From: Acinetobacter rudis
GTDB taxonomy: Bacteria; Pseudomonadota; Gammaproteobacteria; Pseudomonadales; Moraxellaceae
Reading direction: 5' to 3'
NCBI RefSeq assembly: GCF_031157835.1
Contig: NZ_JAVIDR010000002.1
Span: 186,001 to 250,000 of the forward strand
DNA length: 64,000 nt
Part shown: positions 27,343-37,646 of the stretch, piece after piece
How the letters are laid out: each line of letters opens with the position of its first letter
Position numbering within the stretch: the first letter of the stretch is position 1
Made by a program: the position numbers and the translations under genes
The notes under the pieces: model-generated
What the model was told of the DNA's origin: nothing
What the model saw: only the letters and a program-made list of their open reading frames with translations
Databases searched by the model: none

Positions 27343-28587
27343 TTAGGCACGGCGACGTGAATTTACCCGACCGCGTACAATTGCCATCACATTATTTTTA
27401 GCATAATTCAAAAATACTTTAAGTGGGGATAATTGAGGATTTGCGCCCTTACCCAGTGCAATATTTTTAAACTGTGATGCATACCAAATAATTTCCATGA
27501 TTGCCATTTTATCTACGAAAGGAATGCCAGTTTTAATTGGCTTCACAGCATACCGTACATCTTGCCCATTGATTAAACGCTGAGTTAAATCAGGTTCAAC
27601 TGCAAGTGGTCGAGCAATACCAATAAAGTCACATGCGCCACTGGCGAGTGCAGCATTCATTGCTGCGGCTGTACGAAAACCACCAGTCACCATGAGTTTA
27701 CAGCTTACTTCCTGTCGAATCTTCTCAGCAAAATCAAGAAAATATGCTTCACGTGCAATCGTACTGGCTTTCCGTTGGCTTTGTTTTGCTCCTGCCATAG
27801 CGGGTGCCTCATATGTACCCCCTGAAATTTCAATCAGATCTATACCAGCAGCATCAATCACTTTAAATACTTCTATGACTTCTTGCTCTGTAATGCCTCC
27901 GCGTTGAAAATCCGCAGAGTTCAACTTAACCGAAACAATAAATTCTGGCTGAGTCACTGCACGCACAGCATGATAAATCTCCATTAAAAAACGCATACGA
28001 TTTTCAATAGAGCCACCCCATTGATCTTGTCGTTTATTGGTTAAAGGAGATAAAAATTGGCTTATGAGATAACCATGTGCACCATGCAATTGTACGCCTT
28101 CAAATCCCGCTTTTTCACAAATACGCGCTGATTCAGCAAAACGCTGAATAATATCTAAAATTTCGGCTTCACTTAACTCGCGTGGTGTTGCAAAAGTCGT
28201 AGCAAGCATTGGACTAAATGCAACTGCTGAGGGTGCAACTGTTTCTTTATTTAAACCCTTGGGACATTGGCGACCAGGATGAGAAAGCTGAATCAATTGG
28301 ACCATCCCATGACGCTTTCCGACTTCAGCCCATTGTCTAAGCACATCCAAATCACGTTCGCTTTCAACAACAACCACTCCTGGCTCATTCTTAGCATGCC
28401 AATCGACCATCACATTACCTGTAATGGCACAGCCTAAACCACCTGCGGCCCATGCTTCATATAAACCTAAATGCAAATGATTGGGTTGCCCTAAATCATT
28501 GGCCAAGGCCTCACTCATAGCGCCCTTAATAATACGGTTTTTAAAATTAATCTTTCGAATGCTCAAATCGCTGGCAACGTGGTTCAT
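27343..28587 (-). CDS. NADH:flavin oxidoreductase of the Old Yellow Enzyme family
   Basis: A 414-residue single-domain FMN TIM-barrel. Family motifs: FKNRIIKGAMSEALA at the start, LIQLSHPGRQ, FEGVQLHGAHGYLISQFLSP (HGAHGY, substrate- and FMN-binding), RMRFLMEIYHAVR, DLIEISGGTYE, VTGGFR and DFIGIARPL. It is shorter than 2,4-dienoyl-CoA reductase, lacking the FeS and NAD domains. It probably reduces activated C=C bonds; substrate unknown. ATG at 28587 with GTGAG 7 bases before is preferred over a GTG four codons upstream. Last gene of the mltD-yej direction. Confidence 0.87.
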   Translation of the reverse strand: MNHVASDLSIRKINFKNRIIKGAMSEALANDLGQPNHLHLGLYEAWAAGGLGCAITGNVMVDWHAKNEPGVVVVESERDLDVLRQWAEVGKRHGMVQLIQLSHPGRQCPKGLNKETVAPSAVAFSPMLATTFATPRELSEAEILDIIQRFAESARICEKAGFEGVQLHGAHGYLISQFLSPLTNKRQDQWGGSIENRMRFLMEIYHAVRAVTQPEFIVSVKLNSADFQRGGITEQEVIEVFKVIDAAGIDLIEISGGTYEAPAMAGAKQSQRKASTIAREAYFLDFAEKIRQEVSCKLMVTGGFRTAAAMNAALASGACDFIGIARPLAVEPDLTQRLINGQDVRYAVKPIKTGIPFVDKMAIMEIIWYASQFKNIALGKGANPQLSPLKVFLNYAKNNVMAIVRGRVNSRRRA

Positions 28588-28671
28588 AGGTTTACTCACT
28601 TAGCATTTTTGAATAGCAAGATACGATTTTGTGTTTCATCCAATCGAGTGTAAATTTGACAATTTGTTTTG

Positions 28672-30309
28672 TCAATTTATAGATGCATTGATTTCTTCAT
28701 ATTGACTAGCAGCAATAAGTTGTTGTGTATACGCGTGTTCAGCATGTTGAAACAGCTCTGAAGTTTCTTTAAATTCAACAACTTGACCATTTTTTAATAC
28801 CATAACCTGATGACATAAAGCACGTACAACATGTAAATCATGACTGATAAACAAGTAACTCATTTGATATTTTGTCTGTAGTTTTCTCAGTAAGCGAACA
28901 ATTGCCCGCTGTGTAGTACGGTCTAATGCTGAGGTAGGCTCATCTAAAATTAATAACTTTGGTTGCAAAATTAATGCGCGAGCTAAAGCTACACGTTGTC
29001 TTTGTCCACCAGACAATTCATGAGGATAGCGATGCTTAAATGCGGTTGTGAGTTCGACCTGCTGTAAAACATGGTCAACCTTAGCTTGTACTCGATGCCG
29101 ATCACTGTGTTGCCGCTGTAGCCCCTCAGCAATAATCTCAGCCACACTCATTCGAGGGTTAAGACTACTCAAAGGATCTTGAAAAACAATTTGAAAGCTT
29201 TGACGCATCGGTGCCAATTGCTGGGCAGTCAAATGATTTAAGTCATGGCCAGAAAAAATAATTTCACCCTGACTCTGAATCAAACGTGCTACAGCCAATG
29301 CAAATGAACTTTTACCAGAACCGCTCTCACCGACAATCCCAATACTCTGCGCTACATTTAATGATAAGTTTAGGGCTTCTACAGCTGTATGCCACGCTTT
29401 TACTCGATTGAATACCCCAGCACGAATAGGATAGCGGACACTCAATTGTTTGATATCTAATAAAAGACTCGCTTGATCTGGCTCTGCTTCGCACTCGCCA
29501 AAATCATGCTCTAATAACACACGGGTGTAATCATGCTGAGCATGTTCAAAAATAGTTTGTACTGCGCCTTGTTCAATCACTTGCCCTTGTTGCATCACAA
29601 TAACCTGATCAGCATAACGTCTGACAAGCTGTAAATCATGACTAATTAAAACCATTGCCATTTGATGTTGTTGCTGCAAGCGCTGTAATAAATCTAAAAT
29701 CTGTGCCTGTAAAGTCACATCTAATGCTGTAGTAGGTTCATCTGCAATTAAAATATCTGGCTCTAGTGCTAAAGCAGCTGCAATCATCACCCGTTGGCGC
29801 TGTCCGCCAGATAGTTCATGTGGAAAACGTGAAAGTTTATCCTCAGCCTGTTCAAGACCGACTTCATTTAGCAACACTAAGCTACGTTGTTTAATTTCAT
29901 CTTTATTAGTGCATCCCACAAGACGCAATGACTCAGCTAAGATTTTCTCAACACGATGTAAGGGATTTAGCGCAGTCATCGGCTCCTGAAAAATCATTGC
30001 AATTCTGCGTACACGTATCTGACGATCTACTGTACCCACTTGTGAGGATAAATCCTGTGAAGCCAAATGAGCTTGTCGATGAAAATACACTTGCCCCTGT
30101 AACTGCAAATTTTTCGCTAATAATCCAAACAAAGCAAGACAACTCACCGACTTACCAGAACCACTTTCACCAACAATAGCCAGTGTCTCTCCAGCATGCA
30201 GTTTAAAACTTAAATCATGTACTAATGTTTTTTCGGCCGATTTAATCTGTAAATGATCTAATGATAAATAAAGCGTAGGTGTATTAGTGTTGTCTTGGAT
30301 CGAAAGCAT
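28672..30309 (-). CDS. yejF: Peptide ABC importer, double ATPase subunit (YejF-like)
   Basis: A 545-residue protein with two ATPase domains: Walker A GESGSGKSVS and GESGSGKSSF, signatures LSGGQRQRVMIAAAL and LSGGQRQRVALARAL, Walker B ILIADEPTTALD and LLILDEPTSALD. This fused arrangement is that of YejF of the YejABEF oligopeptide/microcin C importer. Start at 30309 has GGAGG 9 bases upstream and overlaps the end of yejE by 26 bases, so the two are translationally coupled. Confidence 0.93.
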   Translation of the reverse strand: MLSIQDNTNTPTLYLSLDHLQIKSAEKTLVHDLSFKLHAGETLAIVGESGSGKSVSCLALFGLLAKNLQLQGQVYFHRQAHLASQDLSSQVGTVDRQIRVRRIAMIFQEPMTALNPLHRVEKILAESLRLVGCTNKDEIKQRSLVLLNEVGLEQAEDKLSRFPHELSGGQRQRVMIAAALALEPDILIADEPTTALDVTLQAQILDLLQRLQQQHQMAMVLISHDLQLVRRYADQVIVMQQGQVIEQGAVQTIFEHAQHDYTRVLLEHDFGECEAEPDQASLLLDIKQLSVRYPIRAGVFNRVKAWHTAVEALNLSLNVAQSIGIVGESGSGKSSFALAVARLIQSQGEIIFSGHDLNHLTAQQLAPMRQSFQIVFQDPLSSLNPRMSVAEIIAEGLQRQHSDRHRVQAKVDHVLQQVELTTAFKHRYPHELSGGQRQRVALARALILQPKLLILDEPTSALDRTTQRAIVRLLRKLQTKYQMSYLFISHDLHVVRALCHQVMVLKNGQVVEFKETSELFQHAEHAYTQQLIAASQYEEINASIN

Positions 30310-31297
30310 CGCGAGCCGCCTCCCCAATATAAATCAGCATAGCCAATACAATTGCCAAGCAGAAGAAGCCTGACAAAACCAACCAAGGTGCATTCAAGTT
30401 ATTCTTACCTTGTAATAGTAACTCTCCCAAAGATGCCGCACCTGGTGGCAAACCATAGCCTAAAAAATCTAATGTTGTTAATGCGGTAATATTAGCGGTT
30501 AACATAAAAGGTAACTGTGACAAACTAGAACTCATGGCATTTGGTAAAATATGCCGAAAAATAATTTGATATTCAGGTATGCCCAATGCCTGTGCGGCAC
30601 GAACATAGTCAAAATTACGTGCACGTAGAAACTCTGCACGCACCAAGCCAACTAAACTTGTCCAGCCAAAAAACAACATGATTAAAAAGAGCCAATACAC
30701 ACTTGGATTAAACATACTGACCAAGATCATTACCATAAATAACATAGGTAATCCCCCCCAGACCTCAAGTAGACGCTGGCCGAGTAAATCAATCCATCCA
30801 CCATAATAACCCTGTATTGCACCAACAAATATACCTAAAACTGCCGAACAAATAGTAAGAGCAAATCCAAATATTAGAGATACACGTAAACCATAAAGCA
30901 AACGCGCAAAGACATCACGGCCTTGATCGTCAGTACCTAACCAGTTTTCATGGCTGGGTGGAGAGGGAAATGGGACTTGCAGAGCATAATTACTGGTCTG
31001 AGCTGAAAATGGGATGATTGGCCAGATAGCCCAACCTTGCTGTTCGATAAGTTGTTGTACGACAGGGTCTTGATAGTCAGCCTCTGTCTCAAACACTCCG
31101 CCAAAAGTCGTTTCAGGATAAGTCTTAAAAACAGGAAAATAATAAGACTGCTGATATCTTACAATCAGAGGTTTATCATTTGCTATGAACTCAGCAAAAG
31201 TGCTCAAAAACAAAATTACACTAAACAAGATAAAGCTAAAATATCCTATACGATGTTGTTTAAAGCGTTCTAATCTCGCTTGCATTAATGGCGACAT
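30284..31297 (-). CDS. yejE: Peptide ABC importer, permease subunit (YejE-like)
   Basis: A 337-residue permease: an N-terminal helix, a long periplasmic loop typical of YejE (about 40-130), the LGTDDQGRDVFARLLYGLRVS entry motif near 120-140, four or five more helices and the coupling EAA loop RAAQALGIPEYQIIFRHILPNA. It pairs with YejB. Starts on the base where yejB's stop ends (1-base overlap at 31297). Confidence 0.93.
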   Translation of the reverse strand: MSPLMQARLERFKQHRIGYFSFILFSVILFLSTFAEFIANDKPLIVRYQQSYYFPVFKTYPETTFGGVFETEADYQDPVVQQLIEQQGWAIWPIIPFSAQTSNYALQVPFPSPPSHENWLGTDDQGRDVFARLLYGLRVSLIFGFALTICSAVLGIFVGAIQGYYGGWIDLLGQRLLEVWGGLPMLFMVMILVSMFNPSVYWLFLIMLFFGWTSLVGLVRAEFLRARNFDYVRAAQALGIPEYQIIFRHILPNAMSSSLSQLPFMLTANITALTTLDFLGYGLPPGAASLGELLLQGKNNLNAPWLVLSGFFCLAIVLAMLIYIGEAARDAFDPRQH

Positions 31298-32367
31298 TAA
31301 TCACCTCCTCGTGCAGAAAAATCAATACGAGGATCAATCCATTGATACAAAATATCACTTATTAAGCGTAAGGCTAACCCTAATAGGGTATAAATATATA
31401 AGGTTCCAAAAATCACTGGATAATCACGCTGTTGTATGGCTTCAAAACCTAACAAGCCAATACCATCAAGATTAAAAACAATCTCGATAAATAAATTTCC
31501 CATCAAAAAAATACCAATTAATGCCTCTGGTAAACCCGCTATCACAATCAACATTGCATTACGAAAAACATGACCATAAAGCACTTTTGAGTCAGAAAGT
31601 CCCTTAGCTCGGGCAGCAAGTACATATTGTTTACCTAACTCTTCCATAAAAGCGTATTTAGTTAAATAGGTTAAGCCTGCAAAGCCGCCCAATACAATAG
31701 ACAGAAGTGGTAAAATCAGATGCCAAAAATAATCTCGAATCTTATCAATCAAACTTAAACTAGAAAAATCATCCGAAACTAAACCTTGTAGAGGAAACCA
31801 CTGCCAATATGAGCCACCTGCAAACAACATAATCAGCACAATCGAAAAAACAAAGGCAGGAATTGCATAGCCCACAGCTAAAATTAAAGAACTAGCACGA
31901 TCAAACATTAAACCATGTTGTTTAGCTTTCTTAATGCCTAGAGGAATGGAAATCATATAAATGAGTAAAGTACTCCATAAGCCTAAAGAAACAGTTACAG
32001 GCATTCGCTCCCAAAGCAATGTAGTCACAGGTTTGTCTTTAAAAAAACTCACACCAAAGTCAAAAGTAAGATAGTTTTTTAGCATTAAAAAAAAGCGCTG
32101 ATCTGCGGATTGATCAAAACCATATTGTTTTTTTATTTGTTCTACCATGTCATTACTTAAACCACGTGCTCCCCGATAATGACTATTATTGCTGCTTACT
32201 GTTTCTGCACCACTATAAGCATCTGCATTAAAACCCTGCTCTGCTCGCTGAATCGCTTGCTCTACAGGCCCACCTGGAGCCAATTGCACAACAACAAAGT
32301 TAATAACCAAGATTAAAAGTAATGTTGGTATCATTAATAATAAACGTTTAAAAATATAGCTACTCAT
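31297..32367 (-). CDS. yejB: Peptide ABC importer, permease subunit (YejB-like)
   Basis: A 356-residue permease with the DppB/OppB-type start MSSYIFKRLLLMIPTLLLIL, a periplasmic insert (about 40-100), about six helices and the EAA coupling loop VLAARAKGLSDSKVLYGHV. It lies 53 bases after yejA and overlaps yejE, consistent with one operon yejA-B-E-F. Confidence 0.93.
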   Translation of the reverse strand: MSSYIFKRLLLMIPTLLLILVINFVVVQLAPGGPVEQAIQRAEQGFNADAYSGAETVSSNNSHYRGARGLSNDMVEQIKKQYGFDQSADQRFFLMLKNYLTFDFGVSFFKDKPVTTLLWERMPVTVSLGLWSTLLIYMISIPLGIKKAKQHGLMFDRASSLILAVGYAIPAFVFSIVLIMLFAGGSYWQWFPLQGLVSDDFSSLSLIDKIRDYFWHLILPLLSIVLGGFAGLTYLTKYAFMEELGKQYVLAARAKGLSDSKVLYGHVFRNAMLIVIAGLPEALIGIFLMGNLFIEIVFNLDGIGLLGFEAIQQRDYPVIFGTLYIYTLLGLALRLISDILYQWIDPRIDFSARGGD

Positions 32368-32420
32368 GGCTGATTAATCCTTTTAAGCTATAGGCAAATT
32401 TAAATAAATGCGCTCGATGA

Positions 32421-34265
32421 TTATTTATTGCCTTTAAAATAATGGCTAACTTTTTCTGCCTTTTCAGGATCAACCCACCAATAATCAATTCCTGTTGATA
32501 AAAGTGGACTTTGCGTTGGCTGTTGATACATATTCCATGTGGCATACCAATTATAAGGATTGTTATAAGTCATCAGTTGATAATATCCTGCTCGAACGAC
32601 TCGATCGACCACACGACTATAAAGTACCAATTGCTCTCTATTCGGTGCTTGAACTAATTTGGCTATTAACTCATCTAAAACAGGATTTTTAATTCCAGCG
32701 TAATTATAATTCCCTGCCTCATCCGCAGCCTGACTACCCCACATTTGTGCTTGTTCATTACCTGGACTAATAGACTGTGGCATGACTAAAGTGGTTAAAT
32801 CAAAATCGTGATTACGCATCCTTTCTAAATATTGTGGTAAATCAACTAAACGTAAATCAATTTGAATCCCTAATTTTTTTACATTACGAATAAAGGGTAA
32901 AATACTGCGTTGTAAATTTTGTTGATGGATAAGAAATTCAAATCGAATCGGTTGACCCTTTAAATCGACTAAAACACCATTTTTATAACGATACCCAGCA
33001 TGAAGTAATATCTGCCGTGCTTTGAGTAAGTTATCACGATTAAAACCGCCACCATCGGATACAGGATAAGCCCAACTCTCTAGCACCCCTTTACGCTGCA
33101 AGGGATGCAAACGCGCTAAATAAGGTTCAAGTATTTCAAGTTCTGCCTTACTGGGTGGCCCTTTAGCCTCTAACTCACTATTTTGAAAATAACTATTTAA
33201 ACGTTGTGTTTGCCCATAAAAAAGCGTCTTATTGAGCCACTCAAAATCATAGGCATAGCTAAGTGCTTGACGCATATAAATATCATTTAAGGGAGCTCGG
33301 CGGTTATTAAATACATAGCTTTGAGTTGGCGTTGGATTATGTGTTTGTAAAGCCTGTTTCTTAATTACCCCAGCCTGCACTGCTGGAAATTGATATCCGA
33401 CCATCCAATTTTTGGTGAATTTTTCATTATGTAATGTGTATTGACCAGCTTTAAATGCCTCAAAAGCAGCGTCTGTACTGCGAAAATAAAGATATTTTAT
33501 TTGATCGAAATTATAACGTCCGCGATTCACCATTAAATCACGCCCCCAATAATTAGGGTTGCGTTTATAGCTAATACTTCGACCCGCATCAATAGTGTCA
33601 ATAATATATGGCCCAGAACCAATAATAGGTTGCAGTGTAATTCTGCTAAAATCTTTATTTTGCCAATCTGCCTTAGAATAAATAGCAAGTTCAGCAACTA
33701 TACTAGCAATCTCAGTATTGTTTTTTGTTTTAAAAGTCATCTTAACTTGATGCTTAGATAACACTTCTGTTTTAGCCAAATCTGCAATATACATTTGCAA
33801 ACCATAATTGGCCTTTGTCTGATAGGTATCAAAAGTAAATTTCACATCCTCAGCAGTAACAGGCTGCCCATTACTAAAACGAGCCTGAGGATTAAGATGG
33901 AAAATAATATAATCGCTTTGTTCTGGATCAAAAGTGACTTTTTCCGCTAATAACGGATACATCACCCCAGGTTCATCCAATGAACGACTCATCAAAGAAT
34001 CAAAAACATTTTCAATTCCATCGGCATAGCTCCCTTTTCCATTCATGCTATTGAGATTATCAAAAGTAGATAATTCTGCTCGAATCAGGCGACCACCTTT
34101 AGGTGCCTGTGGATTTGCATAAGGTAGATAAGGAACTTGTGCATATCGAGTATGACCATACATCGATAAATATGCTGTCGTTTGTGGCTTAGCATAGGTC
34201 ATGGGGCTACAAATCAGTAGCCCCATACAGATTACACATGCTAACTGCAAGTTTGAACCAAACAT
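32421..34265 (-). CDS. yejA: Peptide-binding protein of the YejABEF importer (YejA-like)
   Basis: A 614-residue periplasmic binding protein. Signal peptide residues 1-25 (hydrophobic core VICMGLLICS, cut after TYA), then the SBP family-5 body with YGHTRYAQVPYLPYANPQAP, PKGGRLIRAELSTFDNLN, GLQMYIADLAKTEVL and YKRNPNYWGRD. E. coli YejA binds short peptides and microcin C. First gene of the yej operon, 42 bases after mltD on the same strand, so mltD may be co-transcribed. Confidence 0.93.
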   Translation of the reverse strand: MFGSNLQLACVICMGLLICSPMTYAKPQTTAYLSMYGHTRYAQVPYLPYANPQAPKGGRLIRAELSTFDNLNSMNGKGSYADGIENVFDSLMSRSLDEPGVMYPLLAEKVTFDPEQSDYIIFHLNPQARFSNGQPVTAEDVKFTFDTYQTKANYGLQMYIADLAKTEVLSKHQVKMTFKTKNNTEIASIVAELAIYSKADWQNKDFSRITLQPIIGSGPYIIDTIDAGRSISYKRNPNYWGRDLMVNRGRYNFDQIKYLYFRSTDAAFEAFKAGQYTLHNEKFTKNWMVGYQFPAVQAGVIKKQALQTHNPTPTQSYVFNNRRAPLNDIYMRQALSYAYDFEWLNKTLFYGQTQRLNSYFQNSELEAKGPPSKAELEILEPYLARLHPLQRKGVLESWAYPVSDGGGFNRDNLLKARQILLHAGYRYKNGVLVDLKGQPIRFEFLIHQQNLQRSILPFIRNVKKLGIQIDLRLVDLPQYLERMRNHDFDLTTLVMPQSISPGNEQAQMWGSQAADEAGNYNYAGIKNPVLDELIAKLVQAPNREQLVLYSRVVDRVVRAGYYQLMTYNNPYNWYATWNMYQQPTQSPLLSTGIDYWWVDPEKAEKVSHYFKGNK

Positions 34266-34307
34266 GTAATCACCTATGATACTTGAAAGTTAAATTAAAC
34301 CATCAAG

Positions 34308-37300
34308 TTAGTTTGGAACTGTGATTACTTGGCCAATGCGCAAGTTAGTGTTCGCCTCAATACCATTCATATCAGCCAAGGCTTGTGTTTCCAAACCATA
34401 TTTACCCGCCAAACGAATGAGAGAATCTCCACTCTTCACTTTGTATTGTGTCGTAGTTTTCGGCAGTAAAATCATTTGACCACGAAGCAGATTAGCACGA
34501 GGATTCATATTATTGAGTTCTGCCAAAGCCTGTACCGAAACACCAGATTTATTTGCTAGATTGGTTAAACTGTCTCCAGGCTTAACAGTATATTTCTCAG
34601 TGTTTTTCGTTGAAACAGTGGTCTTACTTGCTACTTTTTCAACAACCTTGTCTTCGGCATGTGTGGTTGTACGTGGTGCTGTTTTAGTTTCAGCAACGGG
34701 CTCACCTGTCAATTTAAGTTTTTGCCCAACACGCACTCCTGAGCTGGTGGTTAGTTTATTAATATTGGCAAGATGAGATAATGGAATACCATATTTATCA
34801 GCAATTGCCGTTAAACTATCCCCTGCTTGAACTGTATGAAATTCAGGTGCTTGGCTGCCAGCTGGCACCTTTAAGGTCTGACCTACTAATAATGGTTTAT
34901 GTACAGGGATTTGATTTAAGCTGGCTAAATCATTCAAGCTCATACCCGAAGCAACGGCAACACTAGACAATGTTTCACCTGAACGTACTTTATAGTTTTC
35001 AGTCTTGATATGATCTAGCTTTGTATTTCGAACAACTGTCTTCGCATCAGATCTAGAGGTTTCAACAGGCTCTTTCGTACTCGTATTTACTTCTTGTAAC
35101 GGAACCTGAATTTTTTGTCCAACCATCAACTGACTGCCAGCAGTTAAATCTTCATTTAAATCTGCAAGCTCTTGATTACTCATAGCATAACGATCAGCAA
35201 TCATCTTTAAATACTCGCCGCGTTTCACCACATAAGTCTTGGTCTTAATTTGGCTTTCCTTACGAACACTACGTTGTTGTTCTTTCACCGTATTCGTTTC
35301 GGTCACCCCCTTACGTAAAGGATCTACCAAAGTAAGCTTTTGTCCTACAAACAAATTACTGGTCACTGATAAACCGTTATAACTTGCCAATTGCGCAATA
35401 CTCATACCAAATTGCTCAGCAAGCCCAGTCAAACTGTCATTCGGTTTAACAACGTAGCTCGTCACTTTTTCATTTTTAGTTGCTACAGGCTCACGTGTTA
35501 CTGCTGCTACAGGTTTGGCGTCATAAAGATAAATCGTTGTTCCGACATATAGTGTGCTTTCTGGATCAATCTGATTCCATTTTGCAACGTCACGCCAGTT
35601 CACCCCATTTTTAGTCGCAATTAAGGCAAGCGTATCACCTGATACTACATTATATGTAGTACGTTTACCTTTAGGTGGTACAACCACTACATCATCATTC
35701 TGACGTTCAAATACCTTACCACTGTTTAACTTGGCTTCAACTGAAGTTGGAGAAGTATTATCTGCAACACCTTTTGGATAAGAGAAGCCAACACTTACTT
35801 CTTTACCTTGTTGCTCTGCTACCGACTGGCTTGTTTGAATTGCTGTTAACTTAATTTTTCCATCTAAGGGATCAACAACCTCAGTGCCTTGAGGCGCAAT
35901 CGCGGTCAACTCTTTAACCACTTCTTGTCGTTCTGCTGCGGTTGCTTGAGGGTTGAAAGCCTCTCTAAGTGCCGCCTTATCTTCTTCTCGTTTTACCGAA
36001 GCTAAAATTTGTTCACGTTCTTTTGCTGAAATTGGTGGTTCAGTCACAACAGGCTTAATGTTTGGCGCTTGAGTTACAGCCACAGGAATACGTGGTGCAC
36101 TTGGTGTATCTGCATTCGCAGCAAAGCTCGCTAAAGCACTTGCTGTTTTTGGAGTTGTAGCTAATTTACTTGTGGTGATAGGTGCTGTCTCAGCCACTTT
36201 CACCGTATTTGTTGAACTCGCAGTGTACTGGTTACTGCTTGTTGTTACAGAGCTGCCTGGTGCTCGTGTAGTAACAGAATGAGTTACCGTGCCACTTGGC
36301 ATAGTCGTAGGTGCAGACACAGGTGATGAAGGCGTACTGTTATTACTTGCCCAATAACTACCTCCGCTATAATCAGAACCTGATAATGTTTTTAATTTTT
36401 TATCAATGCTTGGGCTCAAATCTGCAGGAATCAAAATACGCATTGGACTAGATGCATCCACTGCTTCACCTCGATGACCTGGGTTCAAAGCATAAAGTTC
36501 ACCACGGCTCAACCCCGTGATGCTCGCAATCTGGTTAAGTTGCGCACCAGCAGGAACTGAAATTTCTCTAAAGTGTGGACGGTTTGCAATAGGAGGTAAA
36601 CTCACTCCATACTGATTTGGACTTTTAACAATCTGTGCTACTGCCAAGAAACGTGGTACATAATTCATGGTCTCTTGTGGTAATTTTAATGACCAATAAT
36701 CGGTAGGCAAACCTGCAGCTTGGTTACGGTTGATGGCTTGTTGAATACGTCCAGGGCCAGCATTATAAGCAGCTAAAGCCAATTCCCATGAACCAAACTG
36801 ATTATATAAACTACCTAAAAACTCATATGCGGCACGTGTAGATTCAACCACATCACGACGACCATCATAGGCACCACTTTGTTTTAAACCATAAATACGC
36901 CCAGTACTTGGAATAAACTGCCACATACCTGCCGCTGCTGCACTACTTGTTGCTGCCGGGTCATAAGAGCTTTCAATAATAGGAAGTAATGCTAATTCAG
37001 TTGGCATACCACGGCGTTCAGCTTCTTTAACTGTATGATAAAGATAGCGCGAAGCACGAGCACTGAGTCGTTCTAAATAAGGTTGACGTGATGCGAACCA
37101 ACCTCGTTGTGCTTCAATTCGTGGGTCCCAATGATTTAAATCCATTTTGAAACCCACAGTCATGCGTTTCCACACATCACCATGTTTCAAAATTAAAAGG
37201 CGATCACCTTCCACAGCACGCATATCCGTTGCGGAAAGTAAATCTTCAAGTGAATCTAGACTATTTGCATCGAGCATTCCACTTGGTTGGGTACGAGCGA

Positions 37301-37427
37301 CTGTACTGGAACTTTGAGTAGAAGCACATCCGGTTAAACCTAAAGCTGCAAGCGCAGATGTTAGGATTGAAAGTTTAAAAATTGTGGATGTGGTGGTTTT
37401 CCACGCTGTACTACTAGGTTTTGACAT
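34308..37427 (-). CDS. mltD: Membrane-bound lytic murein transglycosylase D-like protein with seven LysM repeats
   Basis: A 1039-residue lipoprotein (lipobox LGLTGC near residue 33). The SLT domain lies near 110-260 with the catalytic glutamate in LPIIESSYDP, then AAAAGMWQFIPSTGRIYGL and AAYNAGPGRI. A degenerate LysM-like unit (about 285-340), a Ser/Thr/Ala-rich linker (about 350-590) and seven clear LysM repeats follow; the last ends the protein at VGQ-type IGQVITVPN. It cleaves glycan strands to 1,6-anhydromuropeptides. Family members usually have two to a few LysM units, so this is long. GGAAC precedes the ATG. Confidence 0.92.
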   Translation of the reverse strand: MSKPSSTAWKTTTSTIFKLSILTSALAALGLTGCASTQSSSTVARTQPSGMLDANSLDSLEDLLSATDMRAVEGDRLLILKHGDVWKRMTVGFKMDLNHWDPRIEAQRGWFASRQPYLERLSARASRYLYHTVKEAERRGMPTELALLPIIESSYDPAATSSAAAAGMWQFIPSTGRIYGLKQSGAYDGRRDVVESTRAAYEFLGSLYNQFGSWELALAAYNAGPGRIQQAINRNQAAGLPTDYWSLKLPQETMNYVPRFLAVAQIVKSPNQYGVSLPPIANRPHFREISVPAGAQLNQIASITGLSRGELYALNPGHRGEAVDASSPMRILIPADLSPSIDKKLKTLSGSDYSGGSYWASNNSTPSSPVSAPTTMPSGTVTHSVTTRAPGSSVTTSSNQYTASSTNTVKVAETAPITTSKLATTPKTASALASFAANADTPSAPRIPVAVTQAPNIKPVVTEPPISAKEREQILASVKREEDKAALREAFNPQATAAERQEVVKELTAIAPQGTEVVDPLDGKIKLTAIQTSQSVAEQQGKEVSVGFSYPKGVADNTSPTSVEAKLNSGKVFERQNDDVVVVPPKGKRTTYNVVSGDTLALIATKNGVNWRDVAKWNQIDPESTLYVGTTIYLYDAKPVAAVTREPVATKNEKVTSYVVKPNDSLTGLAEQFGMSIAQLASYNGLSVTSNLFVGQKLTLVDPLRKGVTETNTVKEQQRSVRKESQIKTKTYVVKRGEYLKMIADRYAMSNQELADLNEDLTAGSQLMVGQKIQVPLQEVNTSTKEPVETSRSDAKTVVRNTKLDHIKTENYKVRSGETLSSVAVASGMSLNDLASLNQIPVHKPLLVGQTLKVPAGSQAPEFHTVQAGDSLTAIADKYGIPLSHLANINKLTTSSGVRVGQKLKLTGEPVAETKTAPRTTTHAEDKVVEKVASKTTVSTKNTEKYTVKPGDSLTNLANKSGVSVQALAELNNMNPRANLLRGQMILLPKTTTQYKVKSGDSLIRLAGKYGLETQALADMNGIEANTNLRIGQVITVPN

Positions 37428-37646
37428 ATAAAGTTCCAGACAACAACACAGTAAAATTGTTTTATCGCAGCCATTTTAGTGAAGCAGTGTGTATCTACAA
37501 GGCTATTATTTCATTCAAAATGATTACAAATGTTACAAGAAATTAAATTTTTTGGAGATTTATCGCAGAAACCCCAAGATTGCATATACAATAAATTCTT
37601 ACCCCCCAATGTTCAACTGCATTTTCACATTTCGTTGGTTTAAGTT

